DNA of 64,000 nt from CAZSDU01 sp964605775 (GCA_964605775.1 CAZSDU010000002.1:124001-188000); one strand, 5' to 3'. Positions 16,674 through 27,441 are shown, numbered from the stretch's first letter. Numbers and translations: made by a program. The notes: generated from the sequence alone by a model not told the origin.

Positions 16674-17903
16674 ATGGTAGATCATAAAATTTTGAAGGTA
16701 ACAGAGGATGTTCGTTGGATAGGAGTTCTTGACCGTGACATCGTGACCTTTGATGTGGTGATGGAGACAAAATTTGGGACGACCTACAATGCCTACTTTA
16801 TTGATGCTGATCGAAAGACCGTGGTAGAGACCGTGAAAGAGAAATTCTGGGATACTTATCTCGCGAAATTGAAGCAGGTGGTTGACCCTTCGGAAATCGA
16901 ATACATCGTGATCAGTCATACTGAGCCTGATCATTCCGGATGCCTGGCACATTTGTTGAACATTGCTCCCCGGGCACAGGTGATCGGCACTGGCAATGCC
17001 ATCAGGTACCTCAACGATTTACTGGGTTTCAGTTTCCCGAACCGGGTGGTTAAAGATGGCGATATTGTTGACCTGGGCAATAAAAAACTGAGGGTGATCG
17101 CGGCCCCCAACCTTCACTGGCCGGATACCATGATGACCTATCTTCAGGAGGATCAACTGTTATTTACCTGTGATATTTTCGGGGAACATTTTTGCCATGA
17201 GGATATTTTCGATGATCTTCTTCCTGATTTTGAAGATGCTTTTCGCTATTATTTCGATGTCATCATGAGGCCTTTCAGCAAATTTATGCTTCAGGCCATT
17301 GACCGTATCCGCGACCTGGAGATTGCAGCCATCTGTCCCGGTCACGGGGCCATCCTTCGCAGCCACTGGAAAAGATATATGGATCTGACAAAACAATATG
17401 CCCTTGAAGCGGTTGACAATCCCAAACCTGACCGGGTATTGATTGCCTATGTATCCGCATACCACAATACGGCTTCCATTGCGGGGAAAATCGCGGAAGG
17501 GATCCGTCAGGCCGCTGCCATTGAGGTTGATCTTTGCGACATTGAAAAAATGGAACTCCCTGTACTGGAACAAAAAATAATTCAGGCATCGGCTATCATC
17601 ATCGGATGTCCGACCTTCAACCAGAATATTTTACTCCCGGTTTACCAGCTTTTCGCCTTGATCAATCCCATCAGGGACCGCAATAAGCTTGCCGCCTCTT
17701 TCGGGTCTTACGGATGGAGCGGTGAAGGGGTAAAAATCATGAATGCAGTCATGCAAAACCTGAAATTGAAAGTGATGGATGAGGGCTTAATGCTGAAATT
17801 TACTCCGCATGAAGATGGTTTGCAAAAAAGTATCGATTATGGCTTGAATTTCGGAAGCAGACTGCTGGAGTCGAAATCCGTCATGAACCCGGATATTAAA
17901 TGA
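16674..17903 (+). CDS. Flavodiiron protein (FprA family A-type flavoprotein)
   Basis: The 409-residue protein is a metallo-beta-lactamase-like diiron domain joined to a flavodoxin domain. The diiron ligands begin with HTEPDH (82-87), followed by a His in NLHWPDT, CDIFGEHF, and the His of CPGHGAIL. The flavodoxin part (about 255-400) has VLIAYVSAYHNTASIA for FMN phosphate binding and FGSYGWSGEG. Such enzymes reduce O2 to water or NO to N2O in anaerobes and microaerophiles. This points to a lifestyle with limited oxygen. The rubredoxin or other donor is not encoded next to it. Confidence 0.9.
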   Translation: MVDHKILKVTEDVRWIGVLDRDIVTFDVVMETKFGTTYNAYFIDADRKTVVETVKEKFWDTYLAKLKQVVDPSEIEYIVISHTEPDHSGCLAHLLNIAPRAQVIGTGNAIRYLNDLLGFSFPNRVVKDGDIVDLGNKKLRVIAAPNLHWPDTMMTYLQEDQLLFTCDIFGEHFCHEDIFDDLLPDFEDAFRYYFDVIMRPFSKFMLQAIDRIRDLEIAAICPGHGAILRSHWKRYMDLTKQYALEAVDNPKPDRVLIAYVSAYHNTASIAGKIAEGIRQAAAIEVDLCDIEKMELPVLEQKIIQASAIIIGCPTFNQNILLPVYQLFALINPIRDRNKLAASFGSYGWSGEGVKIMNAVMQNLKLKVMDEGLMLKFTPHEDGLQKSIDYGLNFGSRLLESKSVMNPDIK

Positions 17904-17942
17904 AAGGAATTAATTTATAAGCTGGCAGGAGTGCATTTTACC

Positions 17943-18791
17943 ATGAAACAAAAAAACTTTTCTTATCTCCTATTGTTTGCATTGTCAGTACTGATCCTGA
18001 CTACTCCTTCCTGTTTGCCAGAAAGAAAACTGGCCATGCAGTTTGCCGGAAATCCTGCAGGGATCAGTGTGCTGGTATTTCCGCCGGATTATTTTTATAA
18101 ATTCAATCACAAGGGGGAGAGCATCCCCGGCTTCGACTCGCTCAATAATGCCCAGCAGGATTCGGCGCTATGGGTAAACAGCCGTTATACTCAATACCTC
18201 AACGATTCCATCCTGTTGGAAAAGTACATCAATCATTTCATCGATGAATTAAGGGCGCTGGGGTTCAGCGTTTATCTGCCTTCCTCCATGGATTCGTTTA
18301 TCAAGGAGATGCCCCAATCCTATATTGTCAATTTAGCGCAGATCCAATTGGATGAGTATCATTATCCCCTGGAGGATGAACAGGAATTTGATGATACCCT
18401 CTATTATAAATCCTTCGATCTAAATGCCGTGGATTTCAGCACCTGGTTGGAACTCAATAAGGCCGGCACGGCAAGGGTAAAAAAGACCATGCTCTATTCT
18501 TCCCATACCATATATGACGATTTTACAGGTCAGTTTATAGTTGATCCATGGACAAGGAATGTCAGGTACAAGTACCACATTGATACCTTAAAAGTCAATG
18601 AAATCTATGATATGGCTGCTTATTTAGGGAAGAAGCATGCGAGCTACCTTTTTGATTATTTCCTGAACCAATATGTGGCAACCCGCTTGCCCGAGGGGGA
18701 AAACATGTGTTTTTATTATCATTATGACCGTCGCCGCAACTATGTTACTCCTGTCGAAGATGACCGTTTCCAGATTCTCGGACTCCGGTAA
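17943..18791 (+). CDS. Putative lipoprotein of unknown function
   Basis: The protein of about 282 residues begins with a signal sequence (MKQKNFSYLLLFALSVLILTTPSC) ending in a possible lipobox Cys, so it is likely anchored to a membrane as a lipoprotein. An upstream GTG at 17931 adds four residues; I prefer the ATG because the signal peptide then begins with basic residues. The body is mixed alpha/beta without a motif I recognise. A VLVFPPDYFYKFNH segment and a C-terminal YYHYDRRRNY are notable. It converges with tsaD with no gap, the stop codons being adjacent (18791/18792). Confidence 0.65.
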   Translation: MKQKNFSYLLLFALSVLILTTPSCLPERKLAMQFAGNPAGISVLVFPPDYFYKFNHKGESIPGFDSLNNAQQDSALWVNSRYTQYLNDSILLEKYINHFIDELRALGFSVYLPSSMDSFIKEMPQSYIVNLAQIQLDEYHYPLEDEQEFDDTLYYKSFDLNAVDFSTWLELNKAGTARVKKTMLYSSHTIYDDFTGQFIVDPWTRNVRYKYHIDTLKVNEIYDMAAYLGKKHASYLFDYFLNQYVATRLPEGENMCFYYHYDRRRNYVTPVEDDRFQILGLR

Positions 18792-19811
18792 CTATGGCCT
18801 GCTTCGGGCATAGGGCGCAGCCGTCTGATCAGCATAATCTTTCAACAGATACTTTAAATAGCCGGTGATGGCAATCATGGCGGCATTATCTGTGGCATAG
18901 GAAACAGGTGGAATATATATGTTCCATCCGGATTTTCCCGCTTCCGATTGCATGGCCTGGCGTAATCCTGAATTGGCTGAAACCCCGCCCGCAATAGCTA
19001 TTTCATAAATTCCCGTGGCATCAGCGGCGAGCCTGAGTTTAGTCATCAGAATGTCCACGATGGTTTGCTGGATAGAGGCACATAAGTCGGCTTTATGCTG
19101 AGCAATAAAATCGGGATTCTCTTTTATCTTATCCCGGATAAAATAAAGAATTGAGGTTTTTAATCCGCTGAAACTGAAGTCCAACCCGGGAATATTGGGT
19201 TTGGAAAACCTGAAGCTACGGGCATCCCCTTCCCTTGCCAGGCTGTCGATCACAGGTCCCCCGGGGTAGGGCAGTCCCATTATTTTTGCTGCTTTGTCGA
19301 ATGTTTCTCCGGCAGCATCATCAATGGTCTGGCCGATGATTTCCATGTCAAAATAATCATTCACCTTGACGATCTGGGTATGACCTCCGGAGACCGTCAG
19401 GCAGAGGAAGGGGAATCCGGGAGTGTTATCGGGGCTGTCAGGCTTGCGAATGAAATGTGCAAGGATATGTGCCTGAAGATGATCCACTTCAATCAGGGGG
19501 ACAGAGAGGCCTAAGGCCATGGCTTTGGCAAACGAGGTGCCGACGAGGAGTGAACCCAATAGTCCCGGTCCTTTCGTGAAAGCGATGGCGGAAAGTTGAT
19601 TTTTAGTTATATTTGCTGATCGCAGGGCAGTTTCCACGACAGGGATAATGTTTTGCTGGTGGGCACGAGAGGCCAATTCAGGGACAACGCCTCCGTAGTT
19701 TTGATGAATATCCTGTCCGGCCGTAACATTTGAAAGGATGATATCATTTTTAACCACTGCCGCTGCAGTATCATCACAGGATGATTCTATACCCAGTATG
19801 TAAACTTGCAT
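18792..19811 (-). CDS. tsaD: tRNA N6-adenosine threonylcarbamoyltransferase
   Basis: The 339-residue protein has all the TsaD/Kae1 landmarks: ILGIESSCDDTAAAVV at the N-terminus, VVPELASRAHQ, the metal-binding VDHLQAHILAH (HxxxH), LTVSGGHTQIV, DDAAGETFDKAAK and IAGGVSANSGLR. It transfers the threonylcarbamoyl group to A37 of tRNAs that read ANN codons, together with TsaB and TsaE. Length is normal. It is divergent from tamB with about 50 bp or less between the starts. TATTTTTG (19823-19816, minus) is a possible -7 box very close to the start codon. Confidence 0.97.
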   Translation of the reverse strand: MQVYILGIESSCDDTAAAVVKNDIILSNVTAGQDIHQNYGGVVPELASRAHQQNIIPVVETALRSANITKNQLSAIAFTKGPGLLGSLLVGTSFAKAMALGLSVPLIEVDHLQAHILAHFIRKPDSPDNTPGFPFLCLTVSGGHTQIVKVNDYFDMEIIGQTIDDAAGETFDKAAKIMGLPYPGGPVIDSLAREGDARSFRFSKPNIPGLDFSFSGLKTSILYFIRDKIKENPDFIAQHKADLCASIQQTIVDILMTKLRLAADATGIYEIAIAGGVSANSGLRQAMQSEAGKSGWNIYIPPVSYATDNAAMIAITGYLKYLLKDYADQTAAPYARSRP

Positions 19812-19861
19812 AAGGCAAAAATATCATAAAAAGACTCGCAAAAATACTGATTTATCCTACG

Positions 19862-22800
19862 GTGGTCATTTTTTCTTTGCTGATTACCTTGTATTCGGTT
19901 TTCCGGAGTCCAGGAACACAAACACTCCTGGCCAGACTGACAGCCGATTATTTTTCAAAGGGGATGAAAACCGATATCCGTATCAGAAGTTTTAGCATTT
20001 CCATCAGCAAAGGATTGATCATCGAGGATATCCTGATCAAAGACAGGCATGGGGAGGTACTTCTTTCTGCCCATGAAATCGGCTTGCAGCCGGGCCGGTT
20101 CAGCCTGATGAAGCATCAATTCAATATGCACAGGGTCTTATTGGAGGATGCCCACATTCAGTTGCTCACCCATCAAGGGGACAGTTCACTGAATCTTCAA
20201 TTTTTCATCGATTATTTTGCTTCAAAAGAAATTACTCCAAAGACAAAAGATACCGTAATAACAAAGGGATGGAACATCAGTGTCTCTAACTTAGTGTTGA
20301 AAAACACTCATTTTCATTTTCAGGATAAAAATAATCCGCCAGTAACTGTGGGGATGGATTATACCAATATTGATGTCTCGGGAATCAATCTGGATATGTC
20401 CAATATCAGCTTTGACGGGGATACGATTCATTGTAATATCCGTCACCTTTCCGCTACAGAGCGCAGTGGTTTTATCCTTCGTTCCTTGAGCGGGCAGTTC
20501 CAGGTTAGTCCGGCATTCCTGAAAGCCCGCCACCTGAAAATCTTGACGGATCATTCTGATCTTGACCTGAGCTTCGATTTTTTATACCCTTGCTGGTCGG
20601 CTTACAATGATTTCCTGAATGATGTTACCATTCAGGCGAAGATTGAACCTTCATACCTGGATCTTCACGACATCGGTTATTTTGCTCCTGAATTGCTGGT
20701 GATGAAGAACCGTTGCCGGATTGCCGGCGATATAAAAGGCAGTGTAAGCAATTTTAAAGCCAGGAATTTCAGAATAGCTTACGGCCTGAACACCTATTTC
20801 TACGGAAACATCAGCGCCCTGGGTCTCCCCAATGTCGAAGAAACTTTTATCGATCTCAACATCAAATCGATGGAGACGAATAAAACCGATATCGAGTCGT
20901 TTTTAATCCCTACCGATGATCAAAAGATAGCGCTTCCTTCGATTTTCGAAAATATAGGAGTAGTCAGCCTCAGGGGAAATTTTACGGGATTTTACAATGA
21001 TTTTGTGTCCAATGCGCGTTTACGCACCAATCTTGGTAATATTCGTACGGACCTTACCCTCAGGAAACAGAAAAATTCCACGCTGATCGGATATAATGGA
21101 CAAGTGGATATAGGACAATTTGATGTGGGGAAATTGTTCGGGAATCAGGAAAGTTTTGGAAGGGTAACTGCAAGGGCAGATATCAATGGGAAAGGATTCA
21201 GTTTTAAAGATGCAGATCTGGTCATGAAAGTTCAAGTCGATTCCATCAGATTGCTTGAATACAATTACAGCAACCTGGAGGTGACCGGAACCCTGGCTGA
21301 GAAAAAATTTACCGGAACTCTGATGGTAAAGGACCCCAACCTTGTCTTTGACTTCAGGGGGCTTGTTGATATGAGCGACACCATCCCCGTTTTTAATTTC
21401 ACCTCCAATATTCAAAGGGCCAAGCTTTTCGATCTTCATCTTTTCGAACGGGATTCCATCCTCGATATTTCCACCCGACTCAAAGTCAATGCAACGGGAT
21501 CCAACCTGGATAACATTGATGGCTCAATCATTGTGGAAGATACCCGCTATGTTGAAGGAGACAAAGTCATAACCATGGATCATCTGGCCTTGTTTACCGT
21601 ACAGGATAAATTGTCTGGAAAAAACTACCAGTTACGTTCTGATTTTGTCGATGCCGACTTTAATGGTAAATTCTTTTTCAGGGATCTGATCCCCTCCATG
21701 ACAGTTTTCATTCAAAACTACCTGGCTTCATTTACCCTCAGGGATTCCATGATCAATCGTCACCCCATGACGGATCAAAGAATGAATTACCGGATCCGGT
21801 TAAAAGATACGGATGAAGTCATGGCCGTCTTTCTCCCATTTCTCCATGTGGCGGATAGTTCTTTTCTTGAAGGTTTTTATGATGAAGTGAAGGGAATAAT
21901 GGTGATGCAGGGGGGAGCATCTGAATTGGATATTTTCGGAATGAAATTTTCTGAATGGTTTCTCGATGCGGAATCCCTTTCTGATAGACTTCAGTTACGG
22001 ACAGGATGTTCTGCATTTTATCTGAAGAACAGTAAACCGGGGGATTCACTCGAGCTAAAAGTCGATTCTCTGCTGCTTTTCGCAAATGTTCAACAGGATA
22101 CGGTCAAATATGATTTTTCCTGGTCGGAACAGGGTATTAAAAGCGAATTCGATGGATTTGCAAGTTTTCTCAACAGTCCGAAGATTGAGCTAAAACTGGG
22201 TAATTTCGAAGTTTATGTCGATTCCAAATACTGGAAATTGGATACGATGAACTATATTATTCTGGATACTTCCCGTATTATTATCAAGGATCTGAGTTTT
22301 TACAATGAACAGCAATTTCTCAAAATCCACGGCCATATTTCAAGCCATAAAGAAGACACCCTGAATGTGTTATTCAACAAGTTGGATATTTCCGAAGCAG
22401 ATCGTCTGTTGTTTTCCAAGACCCTTGACGTGGATGGCATACTGAGCGGAAATATTAAACTACACGACCTTTATGGCAACCCTTCTGTTCTTGCCGACCT
22501 CAGGGTGAAAAATTTTAAATTCAATCGAGAGTTGCTTGGTGATGTGGATTTTTCCGTTAAATACAATGCAATGGCCTCCAGGTTTGATGTTCAGTCACGC
22601 ATTCTTTACACCGGAAATATAGGGACCAACATCCCTTTCACCCTCAACGGGAGTTACTATCTTGACGGGGAGAATTCCCGTCTGGATTTTCTTATGGGTT
22701 TAAAAAGCCTGAATCTCAGAATGGTCAGGCCATTTGTTTCCAGCTTTATGTCGAATGTGGATGGTTTTGCTTCAGGTCAGGTGAAAATTACAGGTCCATT

Positions 22801-24262
22801 GGATAAACCTGTTCTTAGCGGACGCATTAAATTAATGCGAACCGAGTTTAAGATCAATTATCTGAATGTGCCATATACCTTGAGTGATGTGGTGGATATT
22901 GATTCGACCGCTTTCCATTTTAACAATATTCTGGTATTCGATTCGCTTGGAAACAAAGCTACCTTAAACGGAAAAATTTCGCATCGTTATTTCAGCGACC
23001 TGAGGCTTGACCTGAAGCTCGATCTGAATGACTTCAGCGCTTTTAACAATACCCTTGCCCAGAATAATATTTTTTACGGGGTAGCAAGAGGGTCAGGAAG
23101 TGTCAGCATTGAAGGGCCGGTTGAAAATATTGCCATCAGGGTGAAAGCTCAGACCGGCAGCAATACACATGTTGTGATCCCCATCAACCTGACCCAGTCG
23201 GTCGGGCAGAATGATTATATTATTTATGTTCAGAAGGACAATGAAGCTTTGAAAAAGGAAAACCTTAAGAAAAATAATCCCAATGGCATTACCCTCGACC
23301 TGGGGCTCCGTGTCAGTCCCAATGCCGAAGTTGAAGTGTATTTCCCCAACCAGTTGGGAAATCTTAAAGCTACCGGCAACGGTAATCTTCAGATGGATAT
23401 GACACCTGTCACCCCATTTACCCTGTCGGGGATCTATTTCATTAAAAAGGGTTCATTTTTATTTACCCTTCAGAATTTGCTCAGGTTGCCCATGTCGATC
23501 AAGGAAGGCAGTCAGATTTCATGGACGGGGGATCCTGCTGATGCCAATATTTCAGTGGCGGCAATATATAAGACCAAGGCGCCCCTGAGAGGCTTGACTT
23601 CAGATCCTGCCGAAGAAGGTATCAGGATACCCGTAGAATGCATCATCCGTCTGACAGGCAAACTGATGAACCCGGATATTTCTTTTGGGATGAGCTTGCC
23701 AAATGTTGAAGAAAATTTCCGAACCATGGTATTCAGCATCATTGACACGAACAATACTTCAGAAATGACCCAGCAGGTGGTTTATCTGATGGTGATGAAT
23801 CAATTTAAACCGGTCGTATCCAGCTCGGGACCATCCATTGATGTGGGTTCAACGTCCATGTCGCTGGTCACAAACCAGATCAATAGCTGGCTTTCCCAGA
23901 TTTCCCAGAATGTCAATGTGGGGGTGAATTACCGGCCGGGAACTTCCACGACCAGCCAGGAATTCAATGTGGCTTTATCCACCCAGTTATTTGATGATCG
24001 CCTGCTGATCGATGGCACCTTTGGAATGAATTCATACAACAACCAATCTTATAGACAATCCAGTACCATCGTTGGGGATATCAACATTGAATACCTGCTG
24101 ACAAAGAACCGTCGCTGGCGTGTTCATGCTTTCAACAGGACCAATACGCTGACGATATTGAATAATAACTCCCAATATACTCAGGGGGTTGGAATTACCT
24201 ATCAGCGTGATTTCACGAATTTCTGGGAAATATTCAAGTCATCCAAGAAGAAAATAAAGTGA
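19862..24262 (+). CDS. tamB: TamB-like translocation/assembly module protein
   Basis: The 1466-residue protein has a hydrophobic N-terminal segment and a very long body of short beta strands. It ends in the TamB (DUF490) domain, with LKATGNGNLQMDMTPV, GIYFIKKGSFLFTLQN, FRLTGKLMNPDISF-like and NVGVNYRPGT motifs. TamB is an inner-membrane-anchored protein that bridges the periplasm and helps outer-membrane assembly and lipid transport. The first ATG/GTG/TTG in frame is GTG at 19862, which leaves only a short anchor. The frame stays open back to 19814 and encodes a basic NIIKRLAKILIY stretch that would make a better signal anchor, so a non-standard start upstream is possible. The stop overlaps the next gene by 4 bp. 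Confidence 0.88.
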   Translation: MVIFSLLITLYSVFRSPGTQTLLARLTADYFSKGMKTDIRIRSFSISISKGLIIEDILIKDRHGEVLLSAHEIGLQPGRFSLMKHQFNMHRVLLEDAHIQLLTHQGDSSLNLQFFIDYFASKEITPKTKDTVITKGWNISVSNLVLKNTHFHFQDKNNPPVTVGMDYTNIDVSGINLDMSNISFDGDTIHCNIRHLSATERSGFILRSLSGQFQVSPAFLKARHLKILTDHSDLDLSFDFLYPCWSAYNDFLNDVTIQAKIEPSYLDLHDIGYFAPELLVMKNRCRIAGDIKGSVSNFKARNFRIAYGLNTYFYGNISALGLPNVEETFIDLNIKSMETNKTDIESFLIPTDDQKIALPSIFENIGVVSLRGNFTGFYNDFVSNARLRTNLGNIRTDLTLRKQKNSTLIGYNGQVDIGQFDVGKLFGNQESFGRVTARADINGKGFSFKDADLVMKVQVDSIRLLEYNYSNLEVTGTLAEKKFTGTLMVKDPNLVFDFRGLVDMSDTIPVFNFTSNIQRAKLFDLHLFERDSILDISTRLKVNATGSNLDNIDGSIIVEDTRYVEGDKVITMDHLALFTVQDKLSGKNYQLRSDFVDADFNGKFFFRDLIPSMTVFIQNYLASFTLRDSMINRHPMTDQRMNYRIRLKDTDEVMAVFLPFLHVADSSFLEGFYDEVKGIMVMQGGASELDIFGMKFSEWFLDAESLSDRLQLRTGCSAFYLKNSKPGDSLELKVDSLLLFANVQQDTVKYDFSWSEQGIKSEFDGFASFLNSPKIELKLGNFEVYVDSKYWKLDTMNYIILDTSRIIIKDLSFYNEQQFLKIHGHISSHKEDTLNVLFNKLDISEADRLLFSKTLDVDGILSGNIKLHDLYGNPSVLADLRVKNFKFNRELLGDVDFSVKYNAMASRFDVQSRILYTGNIGTNIPFTLNGSYYLDGENSRLDFLMGLKSLNLRMVRPFVSSFMSNVDGFASGQVKITGPLDKPVLSGRIKLMRTEFKINYLNVPYTLSDVVDIDSTAFHFNNILVFDSLGNKATLNGKISHRYFSDLRLDLKLDLNDFSAFNNTLAQNNIFYGVARGSGSVSIEGPVENIAIRVKAQTGSNTHVVIPINLTQSVGQNDYIIYVQKDNEALKKENLKKNNPNGITLDLGLRVSPNAEVEVYFPNQLGNLKATGNGNLQMDMTPVTPFTLSGIYFIKKGSFLFTLQNLLRLPMSIKEGSQISWTGDPADANISVAAIYKTKAPLRGLTSDPAEEGIRIPVECIIRLTGKLMNPDISFGMSLPNVEENFRTMVFSIIDTNNTSEMTQQVVYLMVMNQFKPVVSSSGPSIDVGSTSMSLVTNQINSWLSQISQNVNVGVNYRPGTSTTSQEFNVALSTQLFDDRLLIDGTFGMNSYNNQSYRQSSTIVGDINIEYLLTKNRRWRVHAFNRTNTLTILNNNSQYTQGVGITYQRDFTNFWEIFKSSKKKIK

Positions 24263-27200
24263 CCGGGAATTTCAATGTCTACAGATCTTCGGCAGGGTCG
24301 GGGAAAACCTTTACCCTGGTCAGGGAATACCTGAAGATCATCCTTCTGGAACCAACGGCTGTTAGGCATATCCTGGCCATTACATTTACCAATAAGGCGG
24401 CTGCAGAGATGAAAGACAGGGTGTTGCATGCCCTGAGGCAACTTTCTCTTATTCCGGATGCTAATGATGACAAGATCAGCCGCAATCTCTTGCCTCAACT
24501 GATGAAGGAAACAGGTCTTACAGAATCAGAAATTTCAGACAGGGCAACCAGGGTGCTGAAAATAATCCTTCATCATTATGCTGATTTTGCCATTGGAACC
24601 ATGGATAGTTTTTCTCATAGGATCATCCGTTCCTTTGCCCATGATTTCGGTTTACCTGTACAGTTCAACGTGGAACTTGATTCCGAAGAATTGCTGATTA
24701 AAGCAGTTGATCTGTTGCTCGACAGGGTTGGCCAGGATAAGGAGCTTACAACCTTTCTGGGGAAATTTCTTGAATCCAGGATGGATGATGACCGTGACTG
24801 GAATATTGACCGTATCCTGCTTGCTTTTGCTGGCGCTTTGCTGGATGAAGAAGGCCAGGCGAAAATCAGGGAGCTCAGGGCGCTGAGCCTGGAGGATTTT
24901 TCGCGTATTGCAGGAGATCTTTTTAAAAAGATCAATGGTTTCGAGGAATCGATCAGAAGGGCAGGAGGAGAGGCTTTTTATCTTCTTCAACAATCCGGTC
25001 TTGAAGCAGAGTGTTTCTACCAGGGGAATAAAGGAATTTATAAATATTTTGAGAACTTATTTTCAGGTCGGTTCGATAAAATTCAACCGAATGCTTATGT
25101 GCTGAAAACAATTGCTGAGGATAAATGGGAAAGCGCAAAAGCAACGCCAATGGAAAAGTCACAGATAGAAAGCCTGAAGCCGAAGCTGATCGGATTATTC
25201 GATGAAATCACCCGATATACGGATCAATACCAGCAAAGTTATGAGCTGAATAAATTGCTTGCAAAAACGATATTTCCACTGGCGGTTTTGAATGAGATTG
25301 ATAAGACCCTGACCGCGTTTAAAAAACAGCACAACCTTGTCCACATTTCCGAATTCAACCGCCGGATTGCATCCATCGTCATGCATGAACCGGTTCCTTT
25401 TATCTATGAAAGGATAGGGGAGCGGTATCATCATATCATGATCGATGAATTCCAGGATACTTCCCGGCTTCAGTGGCATAATTTTGTTCCCCTGATCGAA
25501 AATGCCCTTGCAGGAGGGTATTTCAATCTCGTTGTCGGAGATGGGAAACAGGCCATTTATCGTTGGAGAAACGGAGATGTCAGCCAGTTCACTCAGCTTC
25601 CTGCTTTGGAAGGAAGCGCACAGAACCCTATTATTCGCCAAAGGCAGCAGGTTCTTGTCAATCATTATGCAGAAAAATCACTGAAAAAAAATTTCAGATC
25701 CTGCCATGAAATTGTCGCATTCAATAACCGGTTTTTTCGCTTCCTGACTGGTTTTCTTGACGAATCCGGCCAGGCTGTTTACAGGGGAATGGAACAGGAA
25801 GCCGATACTGGTAAAACCGGTGGATTGATCAATATTCGGTTTTTTTCTGAAGCATCACAGGAGGTTTCCTTTGAAGCCTGGAATTTAAAAGAAATCCTGG
25901 ATATCATTGAAGATGCATCCAAGGATGGATATTCACGTGGTGACATGGCCATTCTCTGCCGGAAAAATTCCCAGGCAAGCGCCTTGGCGCGCGATATGAT
26001 GCAAGCAGGGATAGAAGTCATATCCTCAGAATCCCTGCTCCTTTCACAATCACCTGAAGTAAATTTTCTCATCTCGCTGATGACTTTCCTTTCCGATCCG
26101 GAAAACCTCATCAATCAGGCTGGTCTGGCTGCTTATCTCCTTCAGACCGGACGTCTGAAAGGAATCAGCTTGCATCAGGCGCTGCGTCAGATCACTTCTG
26201 ACAACAGAAATGGCGAAGGACTGATCAAACTGATGCAGGATCATGGCTGGTTATTCCTGAAAGATGAATTACTTTCCCTTCCCCTTTATGATCTCTCTGA
26301 ATCCCTGATCCGGATCTTTGCCTTGAATGCGACCGTAAATCCGTATCTTCAGTTTTTTCTCGATGCAATTCTTGCGTTTTCAAACAATGACCGACAAGGC
26401 AACATGGATTTTCTGGAATGGTGGGAGAAGAAAAAGTCCAGTCTTTCTCTGGTAGTTCCCGAAGGGATTGATGCCGTCAGGATCATGACCATCCACAAAT
26501 CCAAGGGGCTGCAATTTCCGATGGTCATATTTCCCTTTGCCACCGAGAGTAAACGCCTGACCCGTGATTACCTATGGGTGGACCTACGTGACCAGCATTT
26601 CAGTGGATTTCATACTGCCCTTATCAAGACCGAAGCAGCCATGGGCAGAACGGTGTTTAAAGCGCAGTACGAGGAGGAAGATAAAAAATCCATGCTGGAT
26701 CTGATCAACCTCTTGTATGTCGTTATGACCCGGCCGGAGGAAAGACTATATATTCTGACTTCCAATCAGGTTCAAAAATCAGGGGATATCCGTTCACTGT
26801 CTGGTTTTTTTTCCGAATTCCTCAGGACTGAAGGCGGCTGGTCTGAGGGAATGCATGAATATCAGTCGGGACAGCGGAGACCCCGGAAAAAAAGACCGGT
26901 TGAAAAGGCCGAAGATCCACTGCTATTGAATTCCTTTCTTTCCCGTGACTGGCGGACAAAAATAAAGATCAGAAACCGGGCGCCGGAAATCTGGAATATG
27001 GAGAATCCAATGGGGAAGATCAATTTTGGCAATCAGGTGCATGCCGTGTTGTCAGCAATTAATACCCGCGAAGACGTGGAACCGGCAATCCGGAATGCAG
27101 TCAGTAAAACATTGATCCTTCCTGAAGAAGTTGAGAAAATCACAGCTATGATTCTCTCACTTATCGACCATCCCGAACTTGGCGTGCTATATTCTGATCA

Positions 27201-27441
27201 GGTCATGGTCAAAACAGAACCCGAAATATTGGTGCCTGACGGAAGTGTGTTTCGTCCTGATCGTGTGGTCTTCCTCAAAGGGCAGATGATCATCGTTGAA
27301 TATAAAACCGGGCAGAAAGATGACAAGCATATCCTTCAGCTTGCTCAGTATGAGAAACTTTTGATTTCTATGGGTTATGAAAGTGTGAAAAAATATTTGG
27401 TATACTTGCATGAGGAGCCGGAAGTGATACTGATGAGCTGA
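24259..27441 (+). CDS. addA: UvrD/Rep-family helicase-nuclease, AddA-like
   Basis: The 1060-residue superfamily 1 helicase has Walker A SSAGSGKTFT (about 10-19), AITFTNKAAAEMKDRV (motif Ia), IDEFQDTS (motif II), VVGDGKQAIYRWRNGD (motif III), LKKNFRS and MTIHKSKGLQFPMVIFPF (motif V). At the C-terminus is a PD-(D/E)XK nuclease core: FRPDRVVFL, then IIVEYKTGQ. This is the AddA/RecB-like subunit that unwinds and trims broken DNA ends. Start GTG overlaps the tamB stop (GTGA), so the two are translationally coupled. The AddB-like partner is the last gene of this operon, two genes further on. Confidence 0.87.
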   Translation: MTGNFNVYRSSAGSGKTFTLVREYLKIILLEPTAVRHILAITFTNKAAAEMKDRVLHALRQLSLIPDANDDKISRNLLPQLMKETGLTESEISDRATRVLKIILHHYADFAIGTMDSFSHRIIRSFAHDFGLPVQFNVELDSEELLIKAVDLLLDRVGQDKELTTFLGKFLESRMDDDRDWNIDRILLAFAGALLDEEGQAKIRELRALSLEDFSRIAGDLFKKINGFEESIRRAGGEAFYLLQQSGLEAECFYQGNKGIYKYFENLFSGRFDKIQPNAYVLKTIAEDKWESAKATPMEKSQIESLKPKLIGLFDEITRYTDQYQQSYELNKLLAKTIFPLAVLNEIDKTLTAFKKQHNLVHISEFNRRIASIVMHEPVPFIYERIGERYHHIMIDEFQDTSRLQWHNFVPLIENALAGGYFNLVVGDGKQAIYRWRNGDVSQFTQLPALEGSAQNPIIRQRQQVLVNHYAEKSLKKNFRSCHEIVAFNNRFFRFLTGFLDESGQAVYRGMEQEADTGKTGGLINIRFFSEASQEVSFEAWNLKEILDIIEDASKDGYSRGDMAILCRKNSQASALARDMMQAGIEVISSESLLLSQSPEVNFLISLMTFLSDPENLINQAGLAAYLLQTGRLKGISLHQALRQITSDNRNGEGLIKLMQDHGWLFLKDELLSLPLYDLSESLIRIFALNATVNPYLQFFLDAILAFSNNDRQGNMDFLEWWEKKKSSLSLVVPEGIDAVRIMTIHKSKGLQFPMVIFPFATESKRLTRDYLWVDLRDQHFSGFHTALIKTEAAMGRTVFKAQYEEEDKKSMLDLINLLYVVMTRPEERLYILTSNQVQKSGDIRSLSGFFSEFLRTEGGWSEGMHEYQSGQRRPRKKRPVEKAEDPLLLNSFLSRDWRTKIKIRNRAPEIWNMENPMGKINFGNQVHAVLSAINTREDVEPAIRNAVSKTLILPEEVEKITAMILSLIDHPELGVLYSDQVMVKTEPEILVPDGSVFRPDRVVFLKGQMIIVEYKTGQKDDKHILQLAQYEKLLISMGYESVKKYLVYLHEEPEVILMS

